NCBI RefSeq assembly: GCF_020783315.1
Contig: NZ_CP086063.1
Span: forward strand, 2,716,501 to 2,780,500
DNA: 64,000 nt
Source: Ferruginibacter lapsinanis
GTDB lineage: Bacteria; Bacteroidota; Bacteroidia; Chitinophagales; Chitinophagaceae
Direction: 5' to 3'
Shown piece by piece: positions 24,431 to 34,290 of the stretch; within the stretch, counting starts at the first letter, position 1; every line of letters starts with the position of its first letter. The translations under genes were made by a program, and so were the position numbers. The notes beneath the pieces are model-generated. The model did no database searches. It was given only the letters and a program-made list of their open reading frames with translations, and had not been told where the DNA came from.

Positions 24431-25621
24431 ATGTCGATCCATATGAAAGAAGTGTATATTATATCTGCAGTTCGTACTCCAATAGGAAGTTTTGGCGGGA
24501 GCCTGAAAGATCTTTCCGCTACACAATTGGGAGCTGTGGCTATTAAAGGTGCGATTGAGAAAGCCGGTATAAAGCCTGAGGATGTGCAGGATGTTTTAAT
24601 GGGAGCAGTAATTCAGGCAGGCATGGGACAAGCGCCTGCCAGGCAAGCAGCAAAATTTGCCGGTTTGCCCAATAGTGTTAATTGTACTACAATAAATAAA
24701 GTATGCGCCAGTGGTATGAAAGCTATAACGCAAGCCGCTCAGAGTATTTTATTGGGGGATGCAGATATAGTAGTTGCAGGTGGCATGGAAAGTATGAGCA
24801 ATGTTCCTTTTTATTCGTCCAGTATGCGCTGGGGGAATAAGTATGGCAATGTTGTTTTGGAAGATGGGCTGGCTAAAGACGGATTAGTGGATGTCTACAA
24901 TAATTATGCAATGGGTAATGCTGCTGAACTGTGTGCAAGAGAGTGCAATATCAGCAGAGAAGAGCAAGATGCATTTGCTGTGGAAAGTTACAAACGTTCG
25001 CAAGCGGCTGTAAATACAGGAAAATTCGATGCCGAGATTATCCCGGTATCAATACCTCAACGAAAGGGAGAGCCACTTTTATTTTCTAAAGATGAAGAAC
25101 CCTTTAATGTAAAATTTGATAAGATACCGGAGTTGAAGGGAGCTTTTGTAAAAGACGGAACCGTAACTGCAGCCAATGCCAGTACAATGAACGATGGTGC
25201 AGCTGCTGTTGTATTAATGAGTAAAGAAAAAGCTGATTTGCTAGGACTAAAACCCATCGCTAAAATCATCAGTTATGCTGATGCCGAACAGGCACCGGAA
25301 TGGTTTACAACAACCCCTGCATTGGCTTTACCTAAAGCTGTTGCAAAAGCTGGCTTGGAAATGAGTGATATTGATTTTGTGGAATTGAACGAAGCTTTTA
25401 GTGTAGTGGGTATTGTTAATATGCAAAAAATGAATTTATCGGCAGATAAAGTAAATGTGAATGGAGGGGCTGTTTCATTAGGGCATCCTTTGGGCTGTAG
25501 TGGTGCCAGGATCATTGTTACATTAATTAATGTGTTGAAACAAAATGGTGGAAGGATCGGTGCAGCAGCCATTTGTAATGGCGGAGGAGGAGCCAGTGCA
25601 ATCGTTATCGAAAATCTATAG
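24431..25621 (+). CDS. Acetyl-CoA acetyltransferase (thiolase)
   Basis: A 396-residue thiolase that condenses two acetyl-CoA or cleaves acetoacetyl-CoA. The nucleophile is Cys92 in INKVCASGMKA. GGMESMSNVPFY, the NEAFSVV segment, GHPLGCSGARI with the catalytic His, and ICNGGGGASA with the second Cys complete the active site. Family length is normal. The start could be 24431 or the ATG at 24443. It is a single gene facing away from the pseudouridine synthase; partner genes such as 3-hydroxybutyryl-CoA dehydrogenase are not nearby, so degradative and biosynthetic roles cannot be separated. Confidence 0.95.
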   Translation: MSIHMKEVYIISAVRTPIGSFGGSLKDLSATQLGAVAIKGAIEKAGIKPEDVQDVLMGAVIQAGMGQAPARQAAKFAGLPNSVNCTTINKVCASGMKAITQAAQSILLGDADIVVAGGMESMSNVPFYSSSMRWGNKYGNVVLEDGLAKDGLVDVYNNYAMGNAAELCARECNISREEQDAFAVESYKRSQAAVNTGKFDAEIIPVSIPQRKGEPLLFSKDEEPFNVKFDKIPELKGAFVKDGTVTAANASTMNDGAAAVVLMSKEKADLLGLKPIAKIISYADAEQAPEWFTTTPALALPKAVAKAGLEMSDIDFVELNEAFSVVGIVNMQKMNLSADKVNVNGGAVSLGHPLGCSGARIIVTLINVLKQNGGRIGAAAICNGGGGASAIVIENL

Positions 25622-25628
25622 TATTCAA

Positions 25629-25660
25629 TTTGTTTGTGTGACTTCTAAGGAATAAATTTG
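25629..25660 (+). promoter_or_regulatory. Promoter for pdhB
   Basis: TTTG (25629-25632), 20 bases, then TAAATTTG (25653-25660). It is 121 bases upstream of the ATG, so the message has a long leader. The leader contains a dispersed inverted pair, TAAATGT and ACATTTA. Confidence 0.6.
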
Positions 25661-25781
25661 CACTCCGTAAATGTACTCAGGTTAATTATTGATTGGTTAA
25701 TATGTCATTAAATGCCGGGGTAATGATAAATGAACATTTACACAATTATTACTACTAAACCAATAAACAATAAACACAATT

Positions 25782-26765
25782 ATGCGCCAAATAGCACTTA
25801 GAGAAGCCCTTAGAGAAGCAATGCAGGAAGAAATGAGAAGGGATGAACGAGTTTTTTTAATGGGTGAAGAAGTTGCCGAATATAATGGAGCTTACAAAGT
25901 TAGTCAGGGTATGCTGGATGAGTTTGGCGAAAAACGAATTATTGATACTCCGATCGCTGAATTGGGTTTTGCCGGTATTGCAGTAGGTGCTGCTCAAAAT
26001 GGTCTTCGTCCGATTGTAGAATTTATGACCTGGAACTTTGCTGTTTTACCTTTAGATCAAATTTTAAATACGGCTTCTAAGATGTTGGCAATGAGTGGAG
26101 GACAGGTTGGTTGTCCGATCGTTTTCAGAGGGCCAAATGGTTCAGCCGGGCAATTAGGTGCTCAACACTCTACCTCTTTTGAATCTATGTATGCAAATAT
26201 CCCTGGTTTAAAAGTGATCAGCGTTGCTACGCCATACGAAGCAAAGGGTTTATTAAAAGCAGCTATTCGTGACGACGATCCTGTTATGTTCATGGAATGT
26301 GAAGTAGGGTATGGAGATAAAGGAGAAGTGCCTGAAGAAGAATATGTATTACCAATCGGTAAGGCATTCATTAAAAGAGAGGGTAAAGATGTAACCATCG
26401 TTTCTTTCAATAAAATGATGAAGATTGCTTTGGGTGCTGCAGTAGAATTAGCCAAAGAAGGTATCGAAGCAGAAGTAATTGATTTAGCTACTATTCGTCC
26501 TTTAGATTGGGTTACAATTTTAGAAAGCGTTAAAAAAACAAATCGTTTAGTAATTGTAGAAGAACAATGGCCATTTGCTTCTGTATCTTCTGAAATTGCT
26601 TACCGCATACAAAAAGAAGGATTTGATTATTTGGATGCTCCTGTACGCAGGGTTACCAGTGCCGATGCTCCAATGCACTATGCACCAAACCTTGTAGCTG
26701 CTTATTTACCAAGTGTAGAAAAAACAGTTAAAGTGGTAAAAGAAGTGATGTATTTAAAGAAATAA
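25782..26765 (+). CDS. pdhB: Pyruvate dehydrogenase E1 component, beta subunit
   Basis: Thiamine-diphosphate transketolase-type subunit of 327 residues. Visible are [20 protein letters not shown], the [16 protein letters not shown] segment, [14 protein letters not shown] and the C-terminal [14 protein letters not shown] domain. The conserved start and length identify the free-standing beta subunit. The alpha subunit, the E2 and the E3 are not in the window, so the complex is encoded at several loci. A branched-chain 2-oxo acid dehydrogenase beta subunit is the close alternative; [15 protein letters not shown] supports pyruvate dehydrogenase. Confidence 0.95.
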   Translation: MRQIALREALREAMQEEMRRDERVFLMGEEVAEYNGAYKVSQGMLDEFGEKRIIDTPIAELGFAGIAVGAAQNGLRPIVEFMTWNFAVLPLDQILNTASKMLAMSGGQVGCPIVFRGPNGSAGQLGAQHSTSFESMYANIPGLKVISVATPYEAKGLLKAAIRDDDPVMFMECEVGYGDKGEVPEEEYVLPIGKAFIKREGKDVTIVSFNKMMKIALGAAVELAKEGIEAEVIDLATIRPLDWVTILESVKKTNRLVIVEEQWPFASVSSEIAYRIQKEGFDYLDAPVRRVTSADAPMHYAPNLVAAYLPSVEKTVKVVKEVMYLKK

Positions 26766-26781
26766 TTAATTAATAGATAAT

Positions 26782-26810
26782 AAAAAGCCTTCCAAATGGA
26801 GGGCTTTTTT
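26782..26810 (+). terminator. Rho-independent terminator after pdhB
   Basis: AAAAAGCCTTCC and GGAGGGCTTTTTT form a 12-bp stem with one G-T pair and a 4-base AAAT loop, ending in T6. Confidence 0.9.
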
Positions 26811-26886
26811 ATTATCGGTATTTTACTTTGTATATTAATGGTATACGTTATAATGGTCCAACCTTCGTTCAACCCGTAGAAATATT

Positions 26887-27672
26887 TCACCATCGTTTAA
26901 GCTCATTTTTCTTAAAATAATATTCAGGGGTTATAATATCTTCATCTTCATTCACCATATACCATGGAGATAATACTGCATTTACAGGGTTTATCAGCAC
27001 ATGAATATCCTGTGCAGGCATATAGCTTTGTGCCAGTAAATAAATTTTCTTTACCTGCGCATTCGTGGCCACGTCTATAACCATAACGGCATGCCCGGGA
27101 AATCCACCCCGTATAAAAACATCCCCGGGGTCAATATCTCTGATAGCTATGTTTTTTAATTGTTTTGATAAAGATGCAGAACCACACATGCCAAAAACTG
27201 TCGTAAGATAGTTGTTGAAATTTTCTTTAGTATATGGCTTTCTAAATTGATATTTGGTACCAGCATTATCTGTAAAAACTATTTCATCAAATTTATTATT
27301 GTTAAAAAGATACTCTGCTCTTAATCTCATCATAGCATCAGCACATTGTTGAAGATCTTTTTTATCGACGGAGATATCAAGTACAGCAAATTGTGCTGAT
27401 TGATTTTTTTTGACATTCCCATTATACAGAAATACCGTTTTATCTTTCTTTAATTTGATATTTCTAAGCCAGGTGGCAAATGAATCTTTGCTTTTTTCCA
27501 AACGAACAAACCCGGGAGGCAACGGGATTTTTCCAATGGAAGTATAGGGATTAATGTCTTCTGATACAACTTTGATTACATTTGATTGAATGTTTCTTGT
27601 TACATCCACATGATTTTCCGTACAAGACAAGCTTACACTCGAAATAAATAACAGTATAGGTTTGGAACGCAT
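26887..27672 (-). CDS. DUF4846 lipoprotein
   Basis: A 261-residue exported protein with a lipobox-like Cys17 in VSLSC. The family pattern is clear: IPLPPGFVRLEKSKDSFATW, WLRNIKLKKDKTVFLYNG, AVLDISVDKKDLQQCADAMM, then RLRAEYLF. The later GDVFIRGGFPGHAVMVIDVA and LAQSYMPAQDIHVLINP complete the domain. The biochemical role is unknown. It is transcribed alone, divergent from the response-regulator gene. Confidence 0.88.
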   Translation of the reverse strand: MRSKPILLFISSVSLSCTENHVDVTRNIQSNVIKVVSEDINPYTSIGKIPLPPGFVRLEKSKDSFATWLRNIKLKKDKTVFLYNGNVKKNQSAQFAVLDISVDKKDLQQCADAMMRLRAEYLFNNNKFDEIVFTDNAGTKYQFRKPYTKENFNNYLTTVFGMCGSASLSKQLKNIAIRDIDPGDVFIRGGFPGHAVMVIDVATNAQVKKIYLLAQSYMPAQDIHVLINPVNAVLSPWYMVNEDEDIITPEYYFKKNELKRW

Positions 27673-27749
27673 AAATCATTATTTTTGGTTAGACTTGTTT
27701 GTGAGATGCTTCTCAGCATTTAATCCACAAAAAAAATTGTTAATAAACT

Positions 27750-28919
27750 ATGCCAAATATTTTAATCATTGACGACGAAAAAGCAATTCGCAAAACCTTA
27801 GCAGAGATACTTAGTTACGAAGGATATAAAATAGATGAAGCTGCGGATGGTGAGGAAGGATTTAAGAAATTCAGTAATGCTGCCTATGATGTAGTATTAT
27901 GTGATGTAAAAATGCCTAAGATGGATGGTATAGAGTTTTTGGAAAAAGCAAGGCAGATCAATCCTGATGTTCCGATCATTATTATTAGCGGACATGGCAA
28001 TATTGAAACTGCAGTAGAGGCGGTAAAGAAAGGCGCTTTTGATTATATCAGTAAACCTCCTGATCTGAACAGGATGCTGATTACTTTGCGAAATGCATTA
28101 GACAAACAAAATCTGGTTTCAGAAACTAAGGTATTAAAGCGCAAAGTAAGTAAGGTGCAGGAAATGGTGGGAGATAGCGCCGGTATGAAAAAAATAAAGG
28201 AAACGATTGAGAAGGTAGGCCCTACAGACGCAAGAGTATTAATAACCGGAGAAAATGGTGTGGGGAAAGAATTGGTGGCAAGATGGATTCATGAAAAAAG
28301 CAGCCGCAATAAAGGGCCGATGGTAGAAGTCAATTGTGCAGCTATTCCTAGTGAACTGATTGAAAGTGAATTATTCGGTCATGAAAAGGGATCTTTTACC
28401 TCAGCTATCAAACAACGTATTGGAAAATTTGAGCAAGCAAATGGTGGCACTTTATTCCTGGATGAAATTGGAGACATGAGCTTAAATGCGCAAGCCAAAG
28501 TTTTAAGAGCCCTGCAGGAAGGTAAAATAACAAGAGTAGGCGCTGATAAAGATATTAATGTAGATGTAAGGGTAATAGCTGCTACCAATAAAGACCTGCT
28601 GAAAGAAGTAAGTGAAAAGAATTTCAGACTCGATTTATACCACCGTTTAGGAGTAATAATCATACATGTCCCTTCGTTAAATGAAAGGAGAGAAGATGTA
28701 ACTGTTCTGGTAGATTATTACCTGGAAACTATCGCTGAAGAATATGGCCAACCTAAGAAGATCATTGACAAAGATGCATTAGATCTTTTAGTAAAATATA
28801 ATTGGACTGGAAATATCCGTGAACTCAGAAATGTGGTTGAAAGACTGATCATTCTCTCAGGAAAAAATATTACCCCTGATGATGTAGAAAATTATGTGCT
28901 TCCAAAGAAGCAGCAATAA
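27750..28919 (+). CDS. NtrC-like sigma-54 response regulator lacking a DNA-binding domain
   Basis: A 389-residue protein. Receiver domain 1-120 with phospho-acceptor Asp52 (VVLCDVKMPKMDG). AAA+ domain from about 140: Walker A GENGVGKE at 167-174, Walker B TLFLDEIGD at 234-242, sensor VRVIAATNKDL and arginine-finger region FRLDLYHRL. The sigma-54 contact loop reads GSFTSA (214-219), not GAFTGA. The protein stops at NYVLPKKQQ, just after the AAA+ lid, so the usual Fis-type helix-turn-helix is missing. It may therefore act from solution on sigma-54 promoters, or have lost direct sigma-54 activation. No histidine kinase is adjacent. Confidence 0.9.
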   Translation: MPNILIIDDEKAIRKTLAEILSYEGYKIDEAADGEEGFKKFSNAAYDVVLCDVKMPKMDGIEFLEKARQINPDVPIIIISGHGNIETAVEAVKKGAFDYISKPPDLNRMLITLRNALDKQNLVSETKVLKRKVSKVQEMVGDSAGMKKIKETIEKVGPTDARVLITGENGVGKELVARWIHEKSSRNKGPMVEVNCAAIPSELIESELFGHEKGSFTSAIKQRIGKFEQANGGTLFLDEIGDMSLNAQAKVLRALQEGKITRVGADKDINVDVRVIAATNKDLLKEVSEKNFRLDLYHRLGVIIIHVPSLNERREDVTVLVDYYLETIAEEYGQPKKIIDKDALDLLVKYNWTGNIRELRNVVERLIILSGKNITPDDVENYVLPKKQQ

Positions 28920-28983
28920 TTGGTTTCAAAGCTTCTTCTGTTTAGAAATGGGTTTTAACATTTTTGATTTATAAAATATCTAT

Positions 28984-31524
28984 ATGAAGAAAATTTTTAC
29001 AAAAGCATTATTCATTCTTCTGTTGGCAGTAATTTCAGTAAAAGCCAATGCACAAAATAATTTCTTTGCCGATAAACCAGAGAAAGCATTCAGGCAAACA
29101 GAACTAAAGCCAATTGTTAAACCTTCTAAGTACAGAACTGTTTCATTAGATACCACTGCTTTTAAAAAATTTCTTCAATCTCTACCAGCTTTATCAATAT
29201 CGGCTGATAGAAATAATACTCCGGTATTAGAACTACCAATGCCCAATGGCACTACTGCAAAATTTCATGTTTGGGAAACAGAAATAATGGCACCGGAATT
29301 AGCTGCTAAATTTCCGGATATAAAAACATATACTGGACAAGGGGTAGACGACAAAACTGCTACAATAAAAATAGATTGGACTCCTTTAGGATTTCATGCC
29401 ATGATATTAAGTGCATTATCGGGTACAATATTAATAGATCCATATTCGAATGGGAATAAAGTAAACTACATTTCCTATTTTAAAAGCGACTTTAAAAAAA
29501 AAGGAGCATTCAAAGAGTTAGCCCCAAAAAAACTGACAGAAAATCTACACAGGCCAATACAAGGCAATAATATTTTAGCTGGTGTAGGTACACAATTGAG
29601 AACATATCGCCTCGCTATTGCATGTACACACCAGTATGCGGCTGCAGTATGTTCGCCTTCTGCTCCTACAGTGGCTTTAACATTGTCGGCGATCGTTACA
29701 GCTGTTAATAGAATTAATCAGGTCTACGAAAAAGAATTGTCTATTCATTTCACGTTAATCGCAAATGAAAATTCGATAATATTCCCAACAGCCGGAGTTG
29801 ATCCTTTTACAGGAAATGATGACGCACAGATCTTAGTTGATGAAAGTCAATCTGTAATTGGTACAACTATAGGAAGTGCCAATTATGATATAGGACATAC
29901 CTTCAGTACAGGTGCCGGGGGAGCCGCCAGTGTAGGAGTAGTATGTAGTACAAATCATAAAGCTGAAGGCGTTACGGGTACTTCAAACCCTGTAGGAGAT
30001 CCATTTGTTATCGATTACGTTTGTCATGAAATGGGGCATCAGTTTAACGCTGATCATAGTTTTAATTCTGAGTTGGATTTTTGCGGATCTCCATTGCAAT
30101 GGAATGCTACTACCAATGCTGAACCCGGTAGCGGATCTACTATCATGGGATATTCTGCTAATCCGGCAATTTGCGGAACAGATAATCTGCAAAATAATAG
30201 TGATGCTGTTTTTCATACAGTAAGTTTTATTGAGATCTCAACTTTTTCTGTAAACGGAGGAGGAAATTCATGTGCTGTAAAAACAGCTACAGGCAATACT
30301 ATACCTGTAGTAAATGCAGGAGCAGATTATATAATACCAAAATCTACGCCATTCCGATTATCCGGTTCTGCAACAGATGCTAACGGTGACGCTTTATCAT
30401 ATAGCTGGGAGCAAATTGATGTAGGAGCTCCTGCATCTAAATGGAATGAACCCTCAGGAACCAGTGCTCCATTATTCAGGTCCTTTTTACCTGTTGATTC
30501 CGGCGTTCGTTATTTCCCCAAAATAAGTGATGTTGTAAACAATACAACAACCATAGGAGAGTTGTTACCTGCAATTGCAAGGCCGATGAATTTCAGGCTA
30601 ACGGCGAGGGATAATCGTGCAGGCGGTGGCGGTGTTAATTATGATGACATATTGGTTACTGTAAATAGTGATGGGCCTTTTAAAGTGACCTATCCTACAG
30701 CAGCCGGTATTACCTGGACAGGCAATACAACACAAACCGTAACCTGGGATGTTGCCAATACAAATATATCTCCAGTCAGTACAGCTAATGTCAGTATTGA
30801 ATTATCAACGGATGGGGGATACACTTATCCGATTACTTTAATAGCCAGTACACCAAACGATGGATCACAAACAATTACAGTACCGAATGTAGCTACTACC
30901 ACCACCGCCAGAATAAGAGTAAAAGCAGTGGGCAATATTTTCTATAACATATCTTCCAACAACTTCAATATATTATTTGTTACACCGGTAACATGGGTTG
31001 AGTTTAGTGCACAAAAAAACTTCCTGAGCACTAACTTAAAATGGATAGTGAACGAACAAAATGCTTCGTTTTATGAAATAGAAAGAAGTTCGGATGGAAT
31101 TAATTTTAGCAGTATTGGAAAAGTATCTGCTCAAAATTATGCAAGCACCTCACAACAATACTCTTTCGCTGACACAACACCGTTATCAGGCATCAATTAC
31201 TACAGGATAAAACAAGTGGATAAGAGTGGACAGGTTGTAATATCGCAAATTGTATCTGTACTATTTAATACCGAAAAAATAACTTGTTTAATATTTCCCA
31301 ACCCTACAAAAGGAATTCTATCGGTAATGAGCAACGTAGATGCAGGCAAGACCCAATATCAGGTTTTTGATGCTGCCGGTAAGCTGGTAATTAATAAAGA
31401 GTTATCAAAAATCAGTAGGGGGCAATTAACTACACTGTATCTGGGTAATTATTCGAAAGGGATCTATACCTTGAAGGTAAATAGCACCACTTTTATTAAA
31501 ATAGAAAAAATCTTATTACAATAA
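28984..31524 (+). CDS. Secreted zinc metalloprotease with T9SS type A sorting domain
   Basis: An 846-residue exported protease. Signal peptide 1-24 (FILLLAVISVKANAQ). The reprolysin-like catalytic domain begins near LRTYRLAIACTHQYAA and has zinc ligands in HEMGHQFNADH, with His348, Glu349, His352 and His358. After it come a domain beginning VVNAGADYIIPKSTPFRLSG (PKD/Ig-like), a fibronectin-like segment (TWVEFSAQKNFLSTNLKWIV) and a C-terminal sorting tail with IFPNPTKGILSV. The sorting tail directs it through the type IX system to the cell surface or outside. An extracellular protein-degrading role is likely. Confidence 0.93.
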   Translation: MKKIFTKALFILLLAVISVKANAQNNFFADKPEKAFRQTELKPIVKPSKYRTVSLDTTAFKKFLQSLPALSISADRNNTPVLELPMPNGTTAKFHVWETEIMAPELAAKFPDIKTYTGQGVDDKTATIKIDWTPLGFHAMILSALSGTILIDPYSNGNKVNYISYFKSDFKKKGAFKELAPKKLTENLHRPIQGNNILAGVGTQLRTYRLAIACTHQYAAAVCSPSAPTVALTLSAIVTAVNRINQVYEKELSIHFTLIANENSIIFPTAGVDPFTGNDDAQILVDESQSVIGTTIGSANYDIGHTFSTGAGGAASVGVVCSTNHKAEGVTGTSNPVGDPFVIDYVCHEMGHQFNADHSFNSELDFCGSPLQWNATTNAEPGSGSTIMGYSANPAICGTDNLQNNSDAVFHTVSFIEISTFSVNGGGNSCAVKTATGNTIPVVNAGADYIIPKSTPFRLSGSATDANGDALSYSWEQIDVGAPASKWNEPSGTSAPLFRSFLPVDSGVRYFPKISDVVNNTTTIGELLPAIARPMNFRLTARDNRAGGGGVNYDDILVTVNSDGPFKVTYPTAAGITWTGNTTQTVTWDVANTNISPVSTANVSIELSTDGGYTYPITLIASTPNDGSQTITVPNVATTTTARIRVKAVGNIFYNISSNNFNILFVTPVTWVEFSAQKNFLSTNLKWIVNEQNASFYEIERSSDGINFSSIGKVSAQNYASTSQQYSFADTTPLSGINYYRIKQVDKSGQVVISQIVSVLFNTEKITCLIFPNPTKGILSVMSNVDAGKTQYQVFDAAGKLVINKELSKISRGQLTTLYLGNYSKGIYTLKVNSTTFIKIEKILLQ

Positions 31525-31925
31525 TTAATTATATAATTTCAAAAAAACGAGGTTTTTGACTTTTTTATACACATATACACTAATATGTAATTAGCTAATG
31601 ACAAAAGCATTAGGTGCTATTTGTAAATAAAAGTTAAAAATACCTTTACAAAACGAAATAAATAAAATAATTTAGCGTTAATCTAGCCTAGGGAATACTT
31701 ATTAATTTCTGCGACTGCAATTTAAAGTAGTCATTTTATGTAGTCATTATATCTGCAACAAGGTAGACCTTATCCATCCAATTTCCTATCTAACTAACCC
31801 GAAGACTAACTTCCAGTATTCTTTTAACTAACCACGTTAGCTCCAACATTCTATTCAAAGACTCCTAATTCGAGATTTTTCTTAATGCCCGATTGCATGT
31901 CAGTTGGATATTAAACCTTAATGAG
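31525..31925. other. 400-bp gap between two T9SS genes
   Basis: No gene is visible. Near the left end, AAAAAC-GAG-GTTTTT (31545-31559) is a short AT-rich hairpin followed by T-rich sequence and may terminate the protease gene. The middle is AT-rich without a clear TAnnTTTG box. Confidence 0.5.
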
Positions 31926-34241
31926 ATGGTTATATTTTTACTTATACTTTTTTTCTTATCCGTAAGCATCATAATATTTTCTTACAAGTCATTCCTGTAT
32001 AGATCTGTTACTCCTGCAATTAATAAAAAATATTTTCACAAAGTAAAAAATGTATCTGGTGTAACTCTTGGTCTTATTCTGCTTTTCTCCACAATAAATG
32101 CACAAGAGCTAAAACTTACTTCCGGCATACATATGGTTATGAACGGATCTATCAATCTGGTATTGAATAATACCGGATTTAATAATAACGGCGTTTTTAC
32201 CGCAGATGTTAGTACAGTAAAATTCAGCGGGACAACTGATACAACTGTATCATATGTGAAAGGAAGTTCAGGTTCTACATTTTATAATCTAACCACAGAT
32301 AAATCCGCATACGGGCTTGCTGTAAAATCTTATGCAGGCATCAGGAATGTTTTAAAAGTAGGTGCAGGACATTTGTATTGCGATAGTAATTTAACTTTAT
32401 TATCAGATGCTACACTTACTGCAAGAGTAGATAATGTTCCAGCTAGTTCCGAAATTTACGGAAAGGCTTTTGTGCAAAGATATATGCCACCCAGAAGAGC
32501 ATGGCGTTTATTAACAGCTCCTGTAACCAGTTCTAATACAATTTTGAACACCTGGCAAAACGGGGGAGTATACGAAGCTGGCAAAGGTACATGGGTTACA
32601 GGTCCTAATCCAGGCGGCCCATCAGGTAATGGTATTGATGATAGCCCGGAAGATAACGTATCAATGAAAGGATTTAATTACAGTACACAAGCTTTTACTA
32701 ATGTATTAAATACTAAAGTTCCTATTTCATCAGGATCTAATGGAAGTGCAGACAACACAGGCTATTTTATTTTTGTAAGAGGAGACAGGGTGTATAATAA
32801 CTTCGATTACTATTCCGGTGCTTGTACCATTACTACACTTACCAGTGTTGGTAAACTACAAACACACACGCAGACTTTCACCACAGCTAAAGACTCTGCA
32901 AAATATACATTGATCGGTAATCCGTATGCATCTCCCATTAACTTTAATAATGTTACCAGAAATAATATTGTAAAAAGATTCTTTGTACTGGATCCTTCGA
33001 TAGGTTCAGTAGGGTCATGGGTAATGTTAGATGATCTTGATGGAGATGGCACATATACAAAATCTATTGCTGCCAGCAGCATGACAAATGAAATACAATC
33101 AGGGCAGGCGGTTATGGTTGTAACAAATGGGAATGTCCCTTCGGCTTCTATTACATTTGAGGAAACAAGCAAAGCTACCTCTACCAATACAACGATAATG
33201 GGTAGACCTGCTTCTCCAAGCAGTCCGATAGCTTCTATCCGTGGTAATTTTTATTTACTTAATCCAGATAATGCAATAATTGCAGATGGTAACCTTACTG
33301 AGTTTGATAACAGATATAGCGCTGCTACAAACTTAGAAGATGCTTCAAAACCATCCAATACAAATGAAAATTTTACATTGATAAGAAACGGGTTGAGTTT
33401 TTCTGTGGAAAGAAGACCAATGCTCAATGTACACGATACCATATTTTTTAAGACCTGGAGAACAACACAAAGAAACTACAGAATAGAGTTAGTTCCATCT
33501 TACCTGGCTCAAACTGGTTTGCAGGGCTTTTTAGAAGATAGCTACCTAAAAACATCAACTCCTGTAAGCCTGGAAACCCCTACTGTTTATGATTTTTCTA
33601 TCAACAGTGCTCCTGCTTCTCAGGCAATGGATAGATTCAGGGTTGTTTTCAGACCTATAGTTGTATCCGGCCCATTACCGGTAACCATCAGTAATATAAA
33701 AGCAAGCCTACAAACTGACAACAATATTGCGGTAGAATGGATAGTAGAAAATGAAACAAATATTGCAAAATACGAAGTAGAAAAATCGGCTGATGGTGCT
33801 TCATTTATCACAGCCGGAACAAAAAATGTAGCTGGCAATAATAATTCAACCAATACATACAATTGGTTAGATGAACATACATTAACCGGTAATAATTTCT
33901 ATAGAATTAAAATTTATGAAACGAATGGACAGGTTAAATATTCATCAATTGTTAAAGTATCAAATAGTAATAATATTGAAAAAGGATTGAATGTTTATCC
34001 AAACCCGGTTACTAACGGTACTATCAATTTACACTTAAATAATCAGGTTGCCGGTAGTTATGAACTTAAACTGATCAATACACTTGGGCAAATTATTTAC
34101 AACAATACATTAAAACATACAGGCAGCAATGCTACTTATGTGATTAAGCTCAAAGAATCTCAATTGATCAATGGTATATATCAATTAAAAATTACAACAC
34201 CAGACAAAACAATTGTTACACAAAGTATAATTGCAAAATAA
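31926..34241 (+). CDS. Large secreted protein with T9SS type A sorting domain
   Basis: A 771-residue protein when started at ATG 31926 (an upstream ATG at 31893 is possible). Two hydrophobic segments stand near the N-terminus: residues 2-20 and VTLGLILLFSTINAQ ending near residue 61. The second looks like the real signal peptide, so the first 40 or so residues are odd. The central part has RYMPPRRAWRLLTAPVTS and YTLIGNPYASPINFNN, a pattern common in large Bacteroidota surface proteins. A fibronectin-like segment (VTISNIKASLQTDNNIAVEW) and a sorting tail (LNVYPNPVTNGTINLHL) follow. No enzymatic motif is visible. Confidence 0.85.
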   Translation: MVIFLLILFFLSVSIIIFSYKSFLYRSVTPAINKKYFHKVKNVSGVTLGLILLFSTINAQELKLTSGIHMVMNGSINLVLNNTGFNNNGVFTADVSTVKFSGTTDTTVSYVKGSSGSTFYNLTTDKSAYGLAVKSYAGIRNVLKVGAGHLYCDSNLTLLSDATLTARVDNVPASSEIYGKAFVQRYMPPRRAWRLLTAPVTSSNTILNTWQNGGVYEAGKGTWVTGPNPGGPSGNGIDDSPEDNVSMKGFNYSTQAFTNVLNTKVPISSGSNGSADNTGYFIFVRGDRVYNNFDYYSGACTITTLTSVGKLQTHTQTFTTAKDSAKYTLIGNPYASPINFNNVTRNNIVKRFFVLDPSIGSVGSWVMLDDLDGDGTYTKSIAASSMTNEIQSGQAVMVVTNGNVPSASITFEETSKATSTNTTIMGRPASPSSPIASIRGNFYLLNPDNAIIADGNLTEFDNRYSAATNLEDASKPSNTNENFTLIRNGLSFSVERRPMLNVHDTIFFKTWRTTQRNYRIELVPSYLAQTGLQGFLEDSYLKTSTPVSLETPTVYDFSINSAPASQAMDRFRVVFRPIVVSGPLPVTISNIKASLQTDNNIAVEWIVENETNIAKYEVEKSADGASFITAGTKNVAGNNNSTNTYNWLDEHTLTGNNFYRIKIYETNGQVKYSSIVKVSNSNNIEKGLNVYPNPVTNGTINLHLNNQVAGSYELKLINTLGQIIYNNTLKHTGSNATYVIKLKESQLINGIYQLKITTPDKTIVTQSIIAK

Positions 34242-34290
34242 TAAGATCCTTTAAATGAAAAAACTTGAATTAATTATTAAAACTAAGGTT

